DNA of 64,000 bases from the NCBI RefSeq assembly GCF_016219575.1, contig NZ_JACRMG010000023.1, forward strand, positions 186,001 to 250,000. Direction: 5' to 3'. Source of the stretch: Bradyrhizobium sp. (GTDB taxonomy: Bacteria > Pseudomonadota > Alphaproteobacteria > Rhizobiales > Xanthobacteraceae). The notes under the pieces were generated by a model. The model was given only the letters and a program-made list of their open reading frames with translations. It was not told the DNA's origin and made no database searches. How positions within the stretch are numbered: the stretch's first letter is position 1; each line of letters begins with the position of its first letter. A program made the translations under genes and the position numbers. Positions 51,991 to 59,873 of the stretch are shown here, in pieces.

Positions 51991-52434
51991 ATGCTTCCCC
52001 TCGACGGCGTGATCCACGACGGCCGCCACCATATGCAGGTCCGCGTCTACTACGAGGACACCGATTTTTCCGGCATCGTCTATCACGCCAATTATCTCCG
52101 CTTCATGGAGCGAGGGCGCACCAACCATCTGCGGCTGATGGGCGCCGAGCAGCATGCCCTGTTCGAACAGGCGCAGGCGGAGACGCCCGGCTTCGCCTTC
52201 GTGGTGCGCTCGATGGTGCTCGACTTCCTGCGGCCGGCGCGGATGGACGACGTGCTCGACATCGTCACCTGGCCCGTCGCGGTCAAGGGCGCTTCCATCA
52301 CGCTGGCGCAGGAGGTGCGCCGCGGCACTGAGCTGCTGGTGAAGGCCGAGGTGCGCGTCGCCTTCATCTGCGACGGCAAGGCGCAGCCGATCCCGAAGGC
52401 CCTGCGGGTGCTGATGAAGGCCGACCTGGAATAG
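51991..52434 (+). CDS. ybgC: Tol-Pal-associated acyl-CoA thioesterase YbgC
   Basis: 147 residues, hotdog fold. VRVYYEDTDFSGIVYHANYLRFMERGRTNHLR carries the catalytic Asp of the 4HBT family; FVVRSMVLDFLRPARMDDVLDIVT follows. It hydrolyses acyl-CoA thioesters near the membrane. In relatives it heads the ybgC-tolQ-tolR-tolA-tolB-pal cluster, but tolQ does not follow here. ATG 51991. Confidence 0.93.
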   Translation: MLPLDGVIHDGRHHMQVRVYYEDTDFSGIVYHANYLRFMERGRTNHLRLMGAEQHALFEQAQAETPGFAFVVRSMVLDFLRPARMDDVLDIVTWPVAVKGASITLAQEVRRGTELLVKAEVRVAFICDGKAQPIPKALRVLMKADLE

Positions 52435-52439
52435 CGCGC

Positions 52440-52466
52440 TTGACAGTCTGTACCGATCGGTACAAT
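52440..52466 (+). promoter_or_regulatory. Promoter with embedded TetR-type operator
   Basis: A -35 box TTGACA (52440-52445) and a -10 box TACAAT (52461-52466) frame and overlap the perfect 16-base palindrome TGTACCGATCGGTACA (52449-52464). ACCGATCGGT cores are typical of TetR-family operators. The site controls the DUF1348 gene and, downstream, the TetR gene itself. Binding would block RNA polymerase directly. Confidence 0.75.
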
Positions 52467-52498
52467 CTCCGCGGCATCCGTCGCCTGGAGATCGTTCG

Positions 52499-52966
52499 AT
52501 GTCGCGCCCGCCGCTGCCGCCCTTTACCCGCGAGACCGCCGCGCAGAAGGCGCGCATGGCGGAAGACGCCTGGAATTCGCGCGACCCCGAACGGGTGGCG
52601 CTGGCCTATACGGAGGACAGCGTGTGGCGCAATCGCGCGGAATTCTTCCGGGGACGCGAGGCGATCAGGGCCTTCCTCACCCGCAAATGGGCGAAGGAGC
52701 TCGACTATCGGCTGATCAAGGATCTCTGGGCCTTCGACAACAACCGCATCGCCGTGCGCTTCCAGTACGAGTGGCACGACGCCGGTGGCCGGTGGCACCG
52801 TTCCTACGGCAACGAGCAGTGGGAGTTCGACGAGCACGGCCTGATGCGCCGGCGCGAGGCCAGCATCAACGACGTCGAGATTGCCGAAAGCGACCGACGT
52901 TTCCGCTGGACCGCACCGGGACCGCGCCCGGCTGACGTTGCCGGCCTGGGCGAGAGCCCGGCCTGA
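52499..52966 (+). CDS. DUF1348/NTF2-like family protein
   Basis: 155 residues: PPFTRETAAQKARMAEDAWNSRDPERVALAYTEDSVWRNR and FFRGREAIRAFLTRKWAKELDYRLIKDLWAFDNNRIAVRFQYEWHD are the DUF1348 (SnoaL/NTF2-like) signature. The fold suggests a small-molecule pocket. The substrate is unknown. It lies under the TetR operator and 7 bp before the TetR gene. Confidence 0.88.
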   Translation: MSRPPLPPFTRETAAQKARMAEDAWNSRDPERVALAYTEDSVWRNRAEFFRGREAIRAFLTRKWAKELDYRLIKDLWAFDNNRIAVRFQYEWHDAGGRWHRSYGNEQWEFDEHGLMRRREASINDVEIAESDRRFRWTAPGPRPADVAGLGESPA

Positions 52967-52973
52967 CGCTGCA

Positions 52974-53540
52974 ATGGCAAGAGAGGTCGCCGACCGCACC
53001 GAGCTTCTGCCGCTGCTGGCGGAGGTGTTTCGCGCGCACGGCTATGAAGGCGCGACGCTGTCCCTGATCGGCGAGGCCACCGGGCTCGGCAAGGGAAGCC
53101 TCTATCACTTCTTTCCGGGCGGCAAGCAGCAGATGGCGGCTGAGGTGCTCGGCGAGATCGACAACTGGTTCGAGGTCAACATCTTCGCGCCGTTGCGGTC
53201 GTCGGACGATCCTGCGCCCGCCGTCGCGGCGATGATCGCGGCGGTCGACGGCTATTTCCGTTCCGGCCATCGCGTCTGCCTGGTCGGCGTCATCGCGCTC
53301 GGGGCCTCGCGCGACATGTTCGCGGTCCAGGTGCATGGCTATTTCAAGCGGTGGGACGACGCATTGTCGCGCCTGCTCGCACGCTCCGGCGTCAATGCGC
53401 GCACGGCGCGGCAGCGCTCGGCCGATGCGCTGCTCACCATCCAGGGGGCGCTGGTGCTGGCGCGTGCGCTGGACGATCCCGCAATTTTCAGGCGCGCGCT
53501 TGCGGATTTGCCGCCGCGGCTGCTGGCGAAGGCAGGCTGA
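52974..53540 (+). CDS. TetR/AcrR-family regulator
   Basis: 188 residues. HTH: LAEVFRAHGYEGATLSLIGEATGLGKGSLYHFFPGGKQQMAAEVL, the GKGSLYHFFPGGK form typical of the YxaF/LmrA-like subgroup. It probably binds the palindrome at 52449-52464 and represses the DUF1348-tetR operon until an inducer binds. ATG 52974. Confidence 0.9.
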   Translation: MAREVADRTELLPLLAEVFRAHGYEGATLSLIGEATGLGKGSLYHFFPGGKQQMAAEVLGEIDNWFEVNIFAPLRSSDDPAPAVAAMIAAVDGYFRSGHRVCLVGVIALGASRDMFAVQVHGYFKRWDDALSRLLARSGVNARTARQRSADALLTIQGALVLARALDDPAIFRRALADLPPRLLAKAG

Positions 53541-53624
53541 CGTCCGCCAGGCGGGCGCTTGAATGCGGAAGGCCCGCATGGTTTGATCGCGCGCAGATAT
53601 TTCAGCGTTGTTTCATTGGTTCAG

Positions 53625-54602
53625 ATGCAGGCAGGCGCCAGGGCAGGGCTGCGCGGGTTTCTCGGGTCAGCCGGCGTAACGCTCGGCATCGCCTGCGCGA
53701 CGCTGCTTGCGCTCGAAGTGTTTCTGCGCGTCTGTGATTTCCGGGAACTGCGCGAGGGCGTGAGCGAACGCTCGCTCGGCTATCGCTACGATGCCGAGCT
53801 CGGCTGGGTGCCGGAGCCGAATTCCACCTCGCGCGTCACCAATGCCCGCACCGTCGGCGTCCGGCACAACAGTCTCGGCCTGCGCGATGAGGAGCTTTCC
53901 CCCGGCGGCAAGCCGGTCATCATGTTCCTCGGCGATTCCTTCGTCTGGGGGCTGGATGCGGAAGCCGGCGAGCGCTTCACGGAACTGCTCAAGCCGAAAC
54001 TCCCAGACTACCGGATTCTGGCCGCCGGCGTTTCCGGCTACGGCACCGACCAGGAATATCTGCTGCTTCGCCGCCTGTGGCCGCTGGTGAAGCCCGCGAT
54101 CGTCGTGCTGGTCTTCTGCTCCGCCAACGACCGGCTCGATAACGGCAGCAACATTCGCTACGAAGGCTATCAGAAGCCGTATTTCGTCATCGGCGCCGAC
54201 GGCCGGCCGCAGGTGAGGGGGCAGCCGGTGCCGCTCTCCCGCCAGCAATACTTTAAGGACGTTTGGCTGGTGCGCAATCTTTGGCTCGCGCGGATCGTGG
54301 CGTCGGTCTATCTGAAGGTCGTGCATCCGGTGCAGTTCGTGCCTGATCCGACCGAGCAACTGGTGGGCTTGCTGCGGGCCTTCGTGGAAGGCAATGGCGC
54401 CAAGTTCCTCGTCGCGATCCAGCACAAGGACGACGCTCTCGGCCGCTTTTTGCAGCAGAACGGAATTGCCTTCGTATCGCTCGACGGCGCGGCCGCCTAT
54501 CCCGGCGACGGCATCGGCGGTCACTGGACGCCGGAAGGTCATGCCTTCGTCAGCGAACGCATCTTCAATCTGCTCGCCGGGAACGGTACCATGGTTCGAT
54601 AA
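53625..54602 (+). CDS. SGNH/GDSL-type hydrolase, membrane anchored
   Basis: 325 residues. N-terminal TM helix (GVTLGIACATLLALEVFLRVC). Esterase blocks: MFLGDSFVWG (block I, catalytic Ser), AAGVSGYGTDQEYLLL (Gly), VFCSANDRLDNGS (Asn) and GGHWTPEGHAFVSERI (Asp/His block V, here with His). It may deacylate or acylate a cell-surface polysaccharide, as related SGNH proteins do. The start is uncertain; a TTG at 53559 would add 22 residues. Confidence 0.82.
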   Translation: MQAGARAGLRGFLGSAGVTLGIACATLLALEVFLRVCDFRELREGVSERSLGYRYDAELGWVPEPNSTSRVTNARTVGVRHNSLGLRDEELSPGGKPVIMFLGDSFVWGLDAEAGERFTELLKPKLPDYRILAAGVSGYGTDQEYLLLRRLWPLVKPAIVVLVFCSANDRLDNGSNIRYEGYQKPYFVIGADGRPQVRGQPVPLSRQQYFKDVWLVRNLWLARIVASVYLKVVHPVQFVPDPTEQLVGLLRAFVEGNGAKFLVAIQHKDDALGRFLQQNGIAFVSLDGAAAYPGDGIGGHWTPEGHAFVSERIFNLLAGNGTMVR

Positions 54603-54617
54603 TGGAGGCTGACCGAT

Positions 54618-55124
54618 ATGAAAAAGATGTTTTTGATGGCCGCTTTGCTTGCCGGATTTCTCGCCGGATTTCCTGCAACCCCCGCCGGTGCGCAGACCAA
54701 GGTCGGAGACTGGACGGTCGAGAAGCGCGCCAAGGACACCCATTGCAACGCGAGCCGCGGCTACAAGGACAAGGAGGACGATAACCGCGACTACGGCATC
54801 GTGCTCACCTACTCCACGGACAAGATCGTCATCGTGTTGATCTACGACGGATGGGAGTGGGAGAAGACCGGCGAGGTTCTCAAGGCCGATTTCGCCACCG
54901 ACAAGGACGACATCATGAAGAAGTCCAAGTGGGAGGTGATGGACAAGATCTCGCTGCGCGGCGTCTTCGAGTTCGATCAGCGGATCATCGACCGGCTGTC
55001 CAAGGCAAAGCGGCTGCATGTCGATTTCGAGGAAGATGACGACGACAACAGCATCGAGCTCGAGACCCCCCGCGCCGGCGAGATGCTGGCAGCGCTGAAA
55101 TTCTGCGAGGAGAACCGGAAGTAG
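54618..55124 (+). CDS. Secreted hypothetical protein
   Basis: 168 residues. Signal peptide MKKMFLMAALLAGFLAGFPATPAGA. The mature protein starts QTKVGDWTVEKRAKDTHCNASRGYKD, resembling the invasion-associated-locus-B type fold in its opening VGDWTV, then ITIVLIYDG-like strands and a very acidic C-terminal part (DFEEDDDDNSIELE). It is 15 bp after the SGNH gene. Function unknown. Confidence 0.72.
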   Translation: MKKMFLMAALLAGFLAGFPATPAGAQTKVGDWTVEKRAKDTHCNASRGYKDKEDDNRDYGIVLTYSTDKIVIVLIYDGWEWEKTGEVLKADFATDKDDIMKKSKWEVMDKISLRGVFEFDQRIIDRLSKAKRLHVDFEEDDDDNSIELETPRAGEMLAALKFCEENRK

Positions 55125-55149
55125 CCGGAGGCAACGTCGCCTTCATTTG

Positions 55150-55285
55150 TCCGGTGTCGTCCCGGCGAACGCCGGGACCCATAACCACCGCAGCCAGTTG
55201 GACAGAGAAGCCGTCTCCGCCTGTGCTTTTTCCGACGGCCGCGGCGTTTGGGTCCCGGATCGCGCTTCGCTTGTCCGGTACGGCA
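55150..55285. repeat. Dispersed palindromic repeat
   Basis: GTCGTCCCGGCGAACGCCGGGAC is a strong hairpin (about 55157-55179), and GGGTCCCGGATCGCGCTTCG near 55249-55268 is the far arm. The same unit type is common in Bradyrhizobium relatives. It fills the gap between two convergent genes and could end both messages. Confidence 0.75.
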
Positions 55286-55291
55286 GCTTGC

Positions 55292-55936
55292 CTACGCCGC
55301 CGCCTTGTGGCGCGCCATCTCGGCCTTGTAGAGCTCGAACTCCTCGGCCAGCGCCTTGGCCACCGCCGGGCGCTTCTTCATCCGCTCCAGATAATCCTTC
55401 ACGGCCGGATATTTGCCGAAGTCGATCATCGGGGTCGCGATGCTCCAGTTCAGGATGGTGGTGAGATAGGCGTCCGCCACGCTGAAATGGTCGAGCAGGA
55501 ACGCGCGGCCCTTCAGATATTTGTCGAGATAGTCGAGCCGCGAGAGATATTTCTCCAGCGTGTACGCCTTCACCTCGGCCGGCACGTTCTTGCCCAGGAG
55601 CGGCGTGAACAGGCCCTTGTGCAGCTCGGTGCCGATGAAGCACAGCCATTGCTGCAGCCTGCTGCGCTCCATGCCCTCTTTGGCGCCGATGCCGGAATCG
55701 GCCAGCTGTTCGGCGACATGCTGCAGGATCGCGGCGTTTTCTGTCAGGATCACGCCGTCTTCGGTGCGCACGACAGGCACGAGGCCGAGCGCATTGATGG
55801 CGTAGAAGTCGGAATTGTCCTTCAGGACTTTCTTGGTCCTGGGATCGACCTCGATGAAGTTGGCCGTTTGGCCGGCCTCATACAGCGCGATCCTTGTTGC
55901 CATCGAGCAGGCTAGCGGCGAGAAATACAGGTCCAT
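55292..55936 (-). CDS. gstA: Glutathione S-transferase, beta-class like
   Basis: 214 residues. MDLYFSPLACSMATRIALYEAG matches bacterial beta-class GST with the Cys near position 10. Then INALGLVPVVRTEDGVILTENAAILQHVAE (glutathione site with cis-Pro and E-N/S) and a C-terminal FSVADAYLTTILNW (N-capping box). It conjugates glutathione to electrophiles. It is divergent from a TetR gene across a perfect palindrome. Confidence 0.92.
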   Translation of the reverse strand: MDLYFSPLACSMATRIALYEAGQTANFIEVDPRTKKVLKDNSDFYAINALGLVPVVRTEDGVILTENAAILQHVAEQLADSGIGAKEGMERSRLQQWLCFIGTELHKGLFTPLLGKNVPAEVKAYTLEKYLSRLDYLDKYLKGRAFLLDHFSVADAYLTTILNWSIATPMIDFGKYPAVKDYLERMKKRPAVAKALAEEFELYKAEMARHKAAA

Positions 55937-56005
55937 GGGTTAACTCCCTCTGGCTTGGACGGTTTCGGACGGGTTGCGGGGATCAAGCTTGATTTATGTA
56001 CCGTT

Positions 56006-56021
56006 CCGCATAATTATGCGG
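56006..56021. promoter_or_regulatory. Perfect 16-base palindrome between gst and tetR, probable operator
   Basis: CCGCATAATTATGCGG lies in the 107-bp divergent gap, 69 bases from the gst start and 22 from the tetR start. Symmetry and position fit a TetR-family operator controlling both genes. Confidence 0.7.
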
Positions 56022-56043
56022 ACGTCAAGGATTATTTTGCGAG

Positions 56044-56739
56044 ATGGTACAAAAAAGAAGAGAGCCTGCGCCGCATGCCCGGCCGAAGCCTGGGAAAGCC
56101 AAGCCGGCGCAACCGCTTGCGACTTCATCCGAGCCGAAGCGGCGCGGCCGCCCGCGCACCTACCGGCCCGAGATTGCGCTGGCGCGCGCGCTCGACGTGT
56201 TCTGGAAGGAGGGATTTGCCGGCGCCTCGCTCGACGATCTGTCGGCGGCAACCGGCATGAACCGGCCGAGCCTCTATGGCGCGTTCGGCGACAAGCGCGA
56301 GCTCTATATCAAGAGCTATGAGAGTTACCGCGCCCGCGCCCGCGAGCGCATGGGCGAAGCGTTCGCGGCGGAACTGCCGCTGCGGGACATGCTGGAGAAG
56401 ATCTATTCGATCGCGCTCGACATGTACCTGTCGGGCAAGGACGGCCCGCGCGGCTGCTTCACGGTGATGACGGCGACCTCGGAAGCTGTGTTCGATCCCG
56501 CCATTCGCGAATTGGTGATCACGGGTCTCGTCGAAACCGACCGCTTCTTCGCCCGCATCTTCAAGCGCGCGCAGGAGCGCGGCGAACTGCCGGCCTCGAG
56601 CGACCCGGTGGTGCTGGCACAACTCGCCTCCGCCACGCTGCACACCATCGCCGTGCGCGCCCGCGCCCGGGTGCCGCGGGTGGAACTCGATGCCATCGTC
56701 AAGGGCGCGCTCGACGTGATGTGCGCCAACGCGCGATAG
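56044..56739 (+). CDS. TetR/AcrR-family regulator
   Basis: 231 residues. A basic, Pro-rich N-terminal extension of about 35 residues (KRREPAPHARPKPGKAKPAQ) precedes the HTH: RPEIALARALDVFWKEGFAGASLDDLSAATGMNRPSLYGAFGDKRELYIKS. The GMNRPSLYGAFGDK form is the subgroup that often controls adjacent oxidoreductases or GSTs. It probably represses the divergent gst gene. Confidence 0.9.
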   Translation: MVQKRREPAPHARPKPGKAKPAQPLATSSEPKRRGRPRTYRPEIALARALDVFWKEGFAGASLDDLSAATGMNRPSLYGAFGDKRELYIKSYESYRARARERMGEAFAAELPLRDMLEKIYSIALDMYLSGKDGPRGCFTVMTATSEAVFDPAIRELVITGLVETDRFFARIFKRAQERGELPASSDPVVLAQLASATLHTIAVRARARVPRVELDAIVKGALDVMCANAR

Positions 56740-56758
56740 CGCCGCGCTGGCGTTCCCG

Positions 56759-57370
56759 ATGACGGCAGCGTATATTTTCATCATGTTCATGTTCGCACGC
56801 AGTTCAGCCGTCGCGGTGGCCTTGTTGGCGCTCTGTATGGGCGGGCGCACGGCCCACGCCCAGGCCGCGCCCGTACAGTATTGGCTGCCGAGTTCGTCCT
56901 TCGGTTTCGGCGGCAGCCTCGAAGGTTCCGGCGGCGACACGCAAGGCGTCTCGCGCACCAACTTTCCGAACGGCTGGTTTATCGCCAATACACAAAGCAG
57001 CTTCGCCATGAGCGGCTTCAATCGGCTCGGCGCCTTCGGCAATCTCGGCTCGCTGTCCACCGAGGGCGTGCAGTTCGGCTATAATTTCAAGAATGCGCCG
57101 GTCTCGATCTACACCGGCTTCGATACGATGAAGTTCAACAGCGGCCCCGGCAGCAGCGCCAGTGGTGCGTTTGCGGCTTTCGACCGGTCCGCTACGGCTC
57201 CCGGCGCCTTCAGCGCCAATGCCGGCATCGAATTCCGGCCGACCTCGAACCTGAGCCTCTCGCTCGGCGCCAGCTTCAGCCAGCAATCCCAAGGGCTCGT
57301 CGACAGCGACATCAATTCACCGTTGCTGCCCGGCCAGACGCCGCTCGCTATCGGCGGCGTCCGCCGCTGA
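56759..57370 (+). CDS. Exported beta-barrel-like hypothetical protein
   Basis: 203 residues. An N-terminal hydrophobic signal (MFARSSAVAVALLALCMGGRTAHA) is preceded by a few codons; ATG 56759, 56783 or 56789 are all possible starts. The mature part is Gly/Ser/Phe rich with alternating strands (GFGGSLEGSGGD, GVQFGYNFKNAPVSIYTGFDTMKF, NAGIEFRPTSNLSLSLGASFSQQ), like a small outer-membrane barrel. The C-terminus is not the usual Phe. It starts 20 bp after tetR. Confidence 0.62.
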   Translation: MTAAYIFIMFMFARSSAVAVALLALCMGGRTAHAQAAPVQYWLPSSSFGFGGSLEGSGGDTQGVSRTNFPNGWFIANTQSSFAMSGFNRLGAFGNLGSLSTEGVQFGYNFKNAPVSIYTGFDTMKFNSGPGSSASGAFAAFDRSATAPGAFSANAGIEFRPTSNLSLSLGASFSQQSQGLVDSDINSPLLPGQTPLAIGGVRR

Positions 57371-57609
57371 CGCGCCGCCTCGCGGGAGCAGGACCGCCGG
57401 GTCGGCGTCGTTAGGACTTCGACAACAGTTTGTCGCGGGATGCGCGACGGCACGCCAGTTCCGCCATTAGCGATTGGTTTACGACAAGCTGCCACACTCC
57501 TGCCTGTAATTGGCCGCCTTTCCGAATGGACGGACGATCTTCCGGGTTACCGGGCGATTGTGGGGATGGGCAGGCTGCAATCAACCCAGATTTAGAAAGG
57601 CAGATTCCG
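57371..57609. other. Intergenic space before the Cache-domain gene
   Basis: 239 bp with no gene seen. An in-frame open stretch continues upstream of the Cache gene from 57430 but lacks a signal peptide and coding bias. The promoter for the sensory pair is expected here. Confidence 0.4.
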
Positions 57610-58101
57610 ATGTCGGGGCTCCGGATCACTCGTCGCGATGCCATCCTGTCGACGGTCATTGCAGTTGCGCTTGGAACGCCGGTGTTGGCGTCGGACGGCG
57701 CCAAGGTGAAGGTCGCGATGCAATCGCTGAAGGACGACACCGCCAAGCTCGGTTTGGCGAAGCTCGATGGCGAAGCCCTCTATTTCGGCGGCTCGAAAGT
57801 CAACGAGGACTACAGCGTTGTCGACGGGGTCAAGGCCAAGCATGGCGGCACCGCCACCCTCTTCGTCAAGAAGGGCAACAACTACATGCGGGTCAGCACC
57901 AACGTCATGAAGGAGGGTGCGCGGGCAGTCGGCACCATTCTCGATCCCTCCGGTCCTGCCTATGCAGCGATCAGCCAGGGCAACACCTTCTACGGAATGG
58001 TCGACATCCTCGGCAAGATCTATGACACCGGCTACGAGCCGATCAAGTCGGAGAGTGGCGCCATCATCGGCGTCTACTATGTCGGCTACCCGATGGAATG
58101 A
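57610..58101 (+). CDS. Periplasmic Cache-domain protein
   Basis: 163 residues. It starts MSGLRITRRDAILSTVIAVALGTPVLA, a signal with a twin-arginine-like RITRRD. The rest is a single Cache module of the Cache_3-Cache_2 kind: LGLAKLDGEALYFGGSKVNEDYSVVDGVKAKHGGTATLFVKKGNNYMRVSTNV ... GTILDPSGPAYAAISQGNTFYGMVDILGKIYDTGYEPIKSESGAIIGVYYVGYP. Unlike usual Cache sensors it has no membrane or signalling part, so it looks like a free ligand-binding protein. It is 33 bp upstream of a chemoreceptor gene. Confidence 0.85.
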   Translation: MSGLRITRRDAILSTVIAVALGTPVLASDGAKVKVAMQSLKDDTAKLGLAKLDGEALYFGGSKVNEDYSVVDGVKAKHGGTATLFVKKGNNYMRVSTNVMKEGARAVGTILDPSGPAYAAISQGNTFYGMVDILGKIYDTGYEPIKSESGAIIGVYYVGYPME

Positions 58102-58134
58102 TGCGATAGCGATCAAACCAGCAGATAGGGGTTG

Positions 58135-59811
58135 ATGTCGATGCGATTGGCCAACCTTTCCGTCGGGCAAAAATTGTGGCTGTGCATGGGCACAGCCATT
58201 TTTTTCGTTGTCGGCTTTTGTGCCGTTGCCCAGTATGCCCTCTCGTCCACGACCGCCGGGTTCTCGGCGATGATCGACGACGAGTTTGCCGTCATCGGGC
58301 ACGGCAACTCCGCCAAGATCGCCTTTCTCGAGGCGCGTCGAAACGAGAAGGACGTTCTCTACAACGACGACGAATCGCTGGTGAAGAAGATAGTCGATCA
58401 TTCGAGCAAGATGATCGTTGAGGCAAAGGCAGCCGATGCCGTCGCGACGCGCCTGGGCGATCCGGAGCTGACCAGGAAATCAGCGGCCCTGGTCAAGGGC
58501 GGAGAGGAATATCAGCGGCTCTTCAAGGTCGCCGCAGCAAGCGCTGCCGGACAGGCGCGCATGGTCGCCACCATCCCGATGCGGAAGGTTGCCACGGAAA
58601 CCGAGAAAGAACTGAACCTGCTGCTGGACGAGGTCGGCAAGCGCATCCTGGCGGTACGCGAGGAAGCCCAGAAGCGCGCCAGGATCATTGAAATCGTCGT
58701 GCTGGCGTCCGGCCTGCTCATTGTGGTGCTGGGCTTTATGTCGATCTGGCTGTTGCGTTCGGCCATTGCGAAGCCGCTCGGGGCGCTGCGCGACCGCATG
58801 GTCGAGCTTGCCGGGGGAGATCTTCAATCCTCCGTTCCCTTCGGGACGCGCAAGGACGAGATTGGCAAGATGGCGGAAGCCGTGGAGGTTTTCAGGACAA
58901 GCCTGATCGAGGCCGATCAGATGCGCGCGCGCCAGCAGGCCGAGCAGGAAGGCCAGCTTGCCCGCGCCGGCAGGATCCAGGCAAGCGTACGCAATTTCGA
59001 GAAGGTGGTGGCCGAGGCGCTTGGCGACGTCGCCTCCTACACCGCCGAGCTGGAATCGACCTCGACGTCGATGGCGGACACGGCGAAGGAGGCCAGCGAA
59101 CGGTCCGGCGCCGTTGCGACCGCGACCGAGCAGGCGACCCGGAACGTCCAGACCGTCTCGTCGGCCGCCGAGGAGCTGTCTTCCTCGATCGCGGAAATCA
59201 ACAGCCAGGTCGGCAGGTCGGCAACCGCTGCAAGCGAGGGTGCGGCGCAGGCCAACGATACCAACGCGCAGATTATCCAGCTCAAGGAATCGGTGCAGAA
59301 GATCGACAGCGTCGCGCACCTGATCAACGAGATTGCAAGCCAGACCAATCTGCTCGCCCTCAACGCGACGATCGAGGCCGCGCGCGCCGGCGAAGCGGGC
59401 AGGGGATTTGCGGTGGTTGCGTCGGAGGTCAAGGCCCTCGCCATGCAGACGACGAAGGCGACCGACGAGATCGGCGCGCAGATCCGTGCCATCCACGAAC
59501 GGACGGATCAGTCGGTCGGATCGATCGGGACGGTTACCGAAACGATCGTCCGCGTCAGCGAGATCGTCTCCACCATTGCCTCCGCCGTCGAACAGCAGGG
59601 CGCGGCAACGCGCGAGATCGCCGATTCGTCCAGCCATGCGGCCAGGGGCACTGCCGAGGTGCTGTCGAACATCCAGGGCGTGCGGGAAGCTTCCGAAAGA
59701 ACGGGCGAAGCCGCGAGCCAGGTGCTGCGTGTGGCCAGGGAACTCGGCCGCAACGGCGAGACGCTCAGGAGCCGCATCGACGAATTCATGAAGGAAGTCA
59801 GCGCGGCTTAA
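58135..59811 (+). CDS. Methyl-accepting chemotaxis protein, membrane bound
   Basis: 558 residues. TM1 about 14-36 (LWLCMGTAIFFVVGFCAVAQYAL), a helical periplasmic domain of about 150 residues, TM2 (IVVLASGLLIVVLGFMSIWLL), HAMP (AIAKPLGALRDRMVELAGGD), then a signalling hairpin with tip LINEIASQTNLLALNATIEAARAGEAGRGFAVVASEVK. It transmits to CheA/CheW. The periplasmic part is a four-helix type rather than Cache. There is no C-terminal NWETF pentapeptide. The start could be the TTG at 58132, ATG 58135 or ATG 58141. Confidence 0.93.
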   Translation: MSMRLANLSVGQKLWLCMGTAIFFVVGFCAVAQYALSSTTAGFSAMIDDEFAVIGHGNSAKIAFLEARRNEKDVLYNDDESLVKKIVDHSSKMIVEAKAADAVATRLGDPELTRKSAALVKGGEEYQRLFKVAAASAAGQARMVATIPMRKVATETEKELNLLLDEVGKRILAVREEAQKRARIIEIVVLASGLLIVVLGFMSIWLLRSAIAKPLGALRDRMVELAGGDLQSSVPFGTRKDEIGKMAEAVEVFRTSLIEADQMRARQQAEQEGQLARAGRIQASVRNFEKVVAEALGDVASYTAELESTSTSMADTAKEASERSGAVATATEQATRNVQTVSSAAEELSSSIAEINSQVGRSATAASEGAAQANDTNAQIIQLKESVQKIDSVAHLINEIASQTNLLALNATIEAARAGEAGRGFAVVASEVKALAMQTTKATDEIGAQIRAIHERTDQSVGSIGTVTETIVRVSEIVSTIASAVEQQGAATREIADSSSHAARGTAEVLSNIQGVREASERTGEAASQVLRVARELGRNGETLRSRIDEFMKEVSAA

Positions 59812-59873
59812 GGCGGCCGGACGCTGCCTGCAGCCCCGCAGCGATCGGCACGCAGACGCCACGATTCTGCGAT

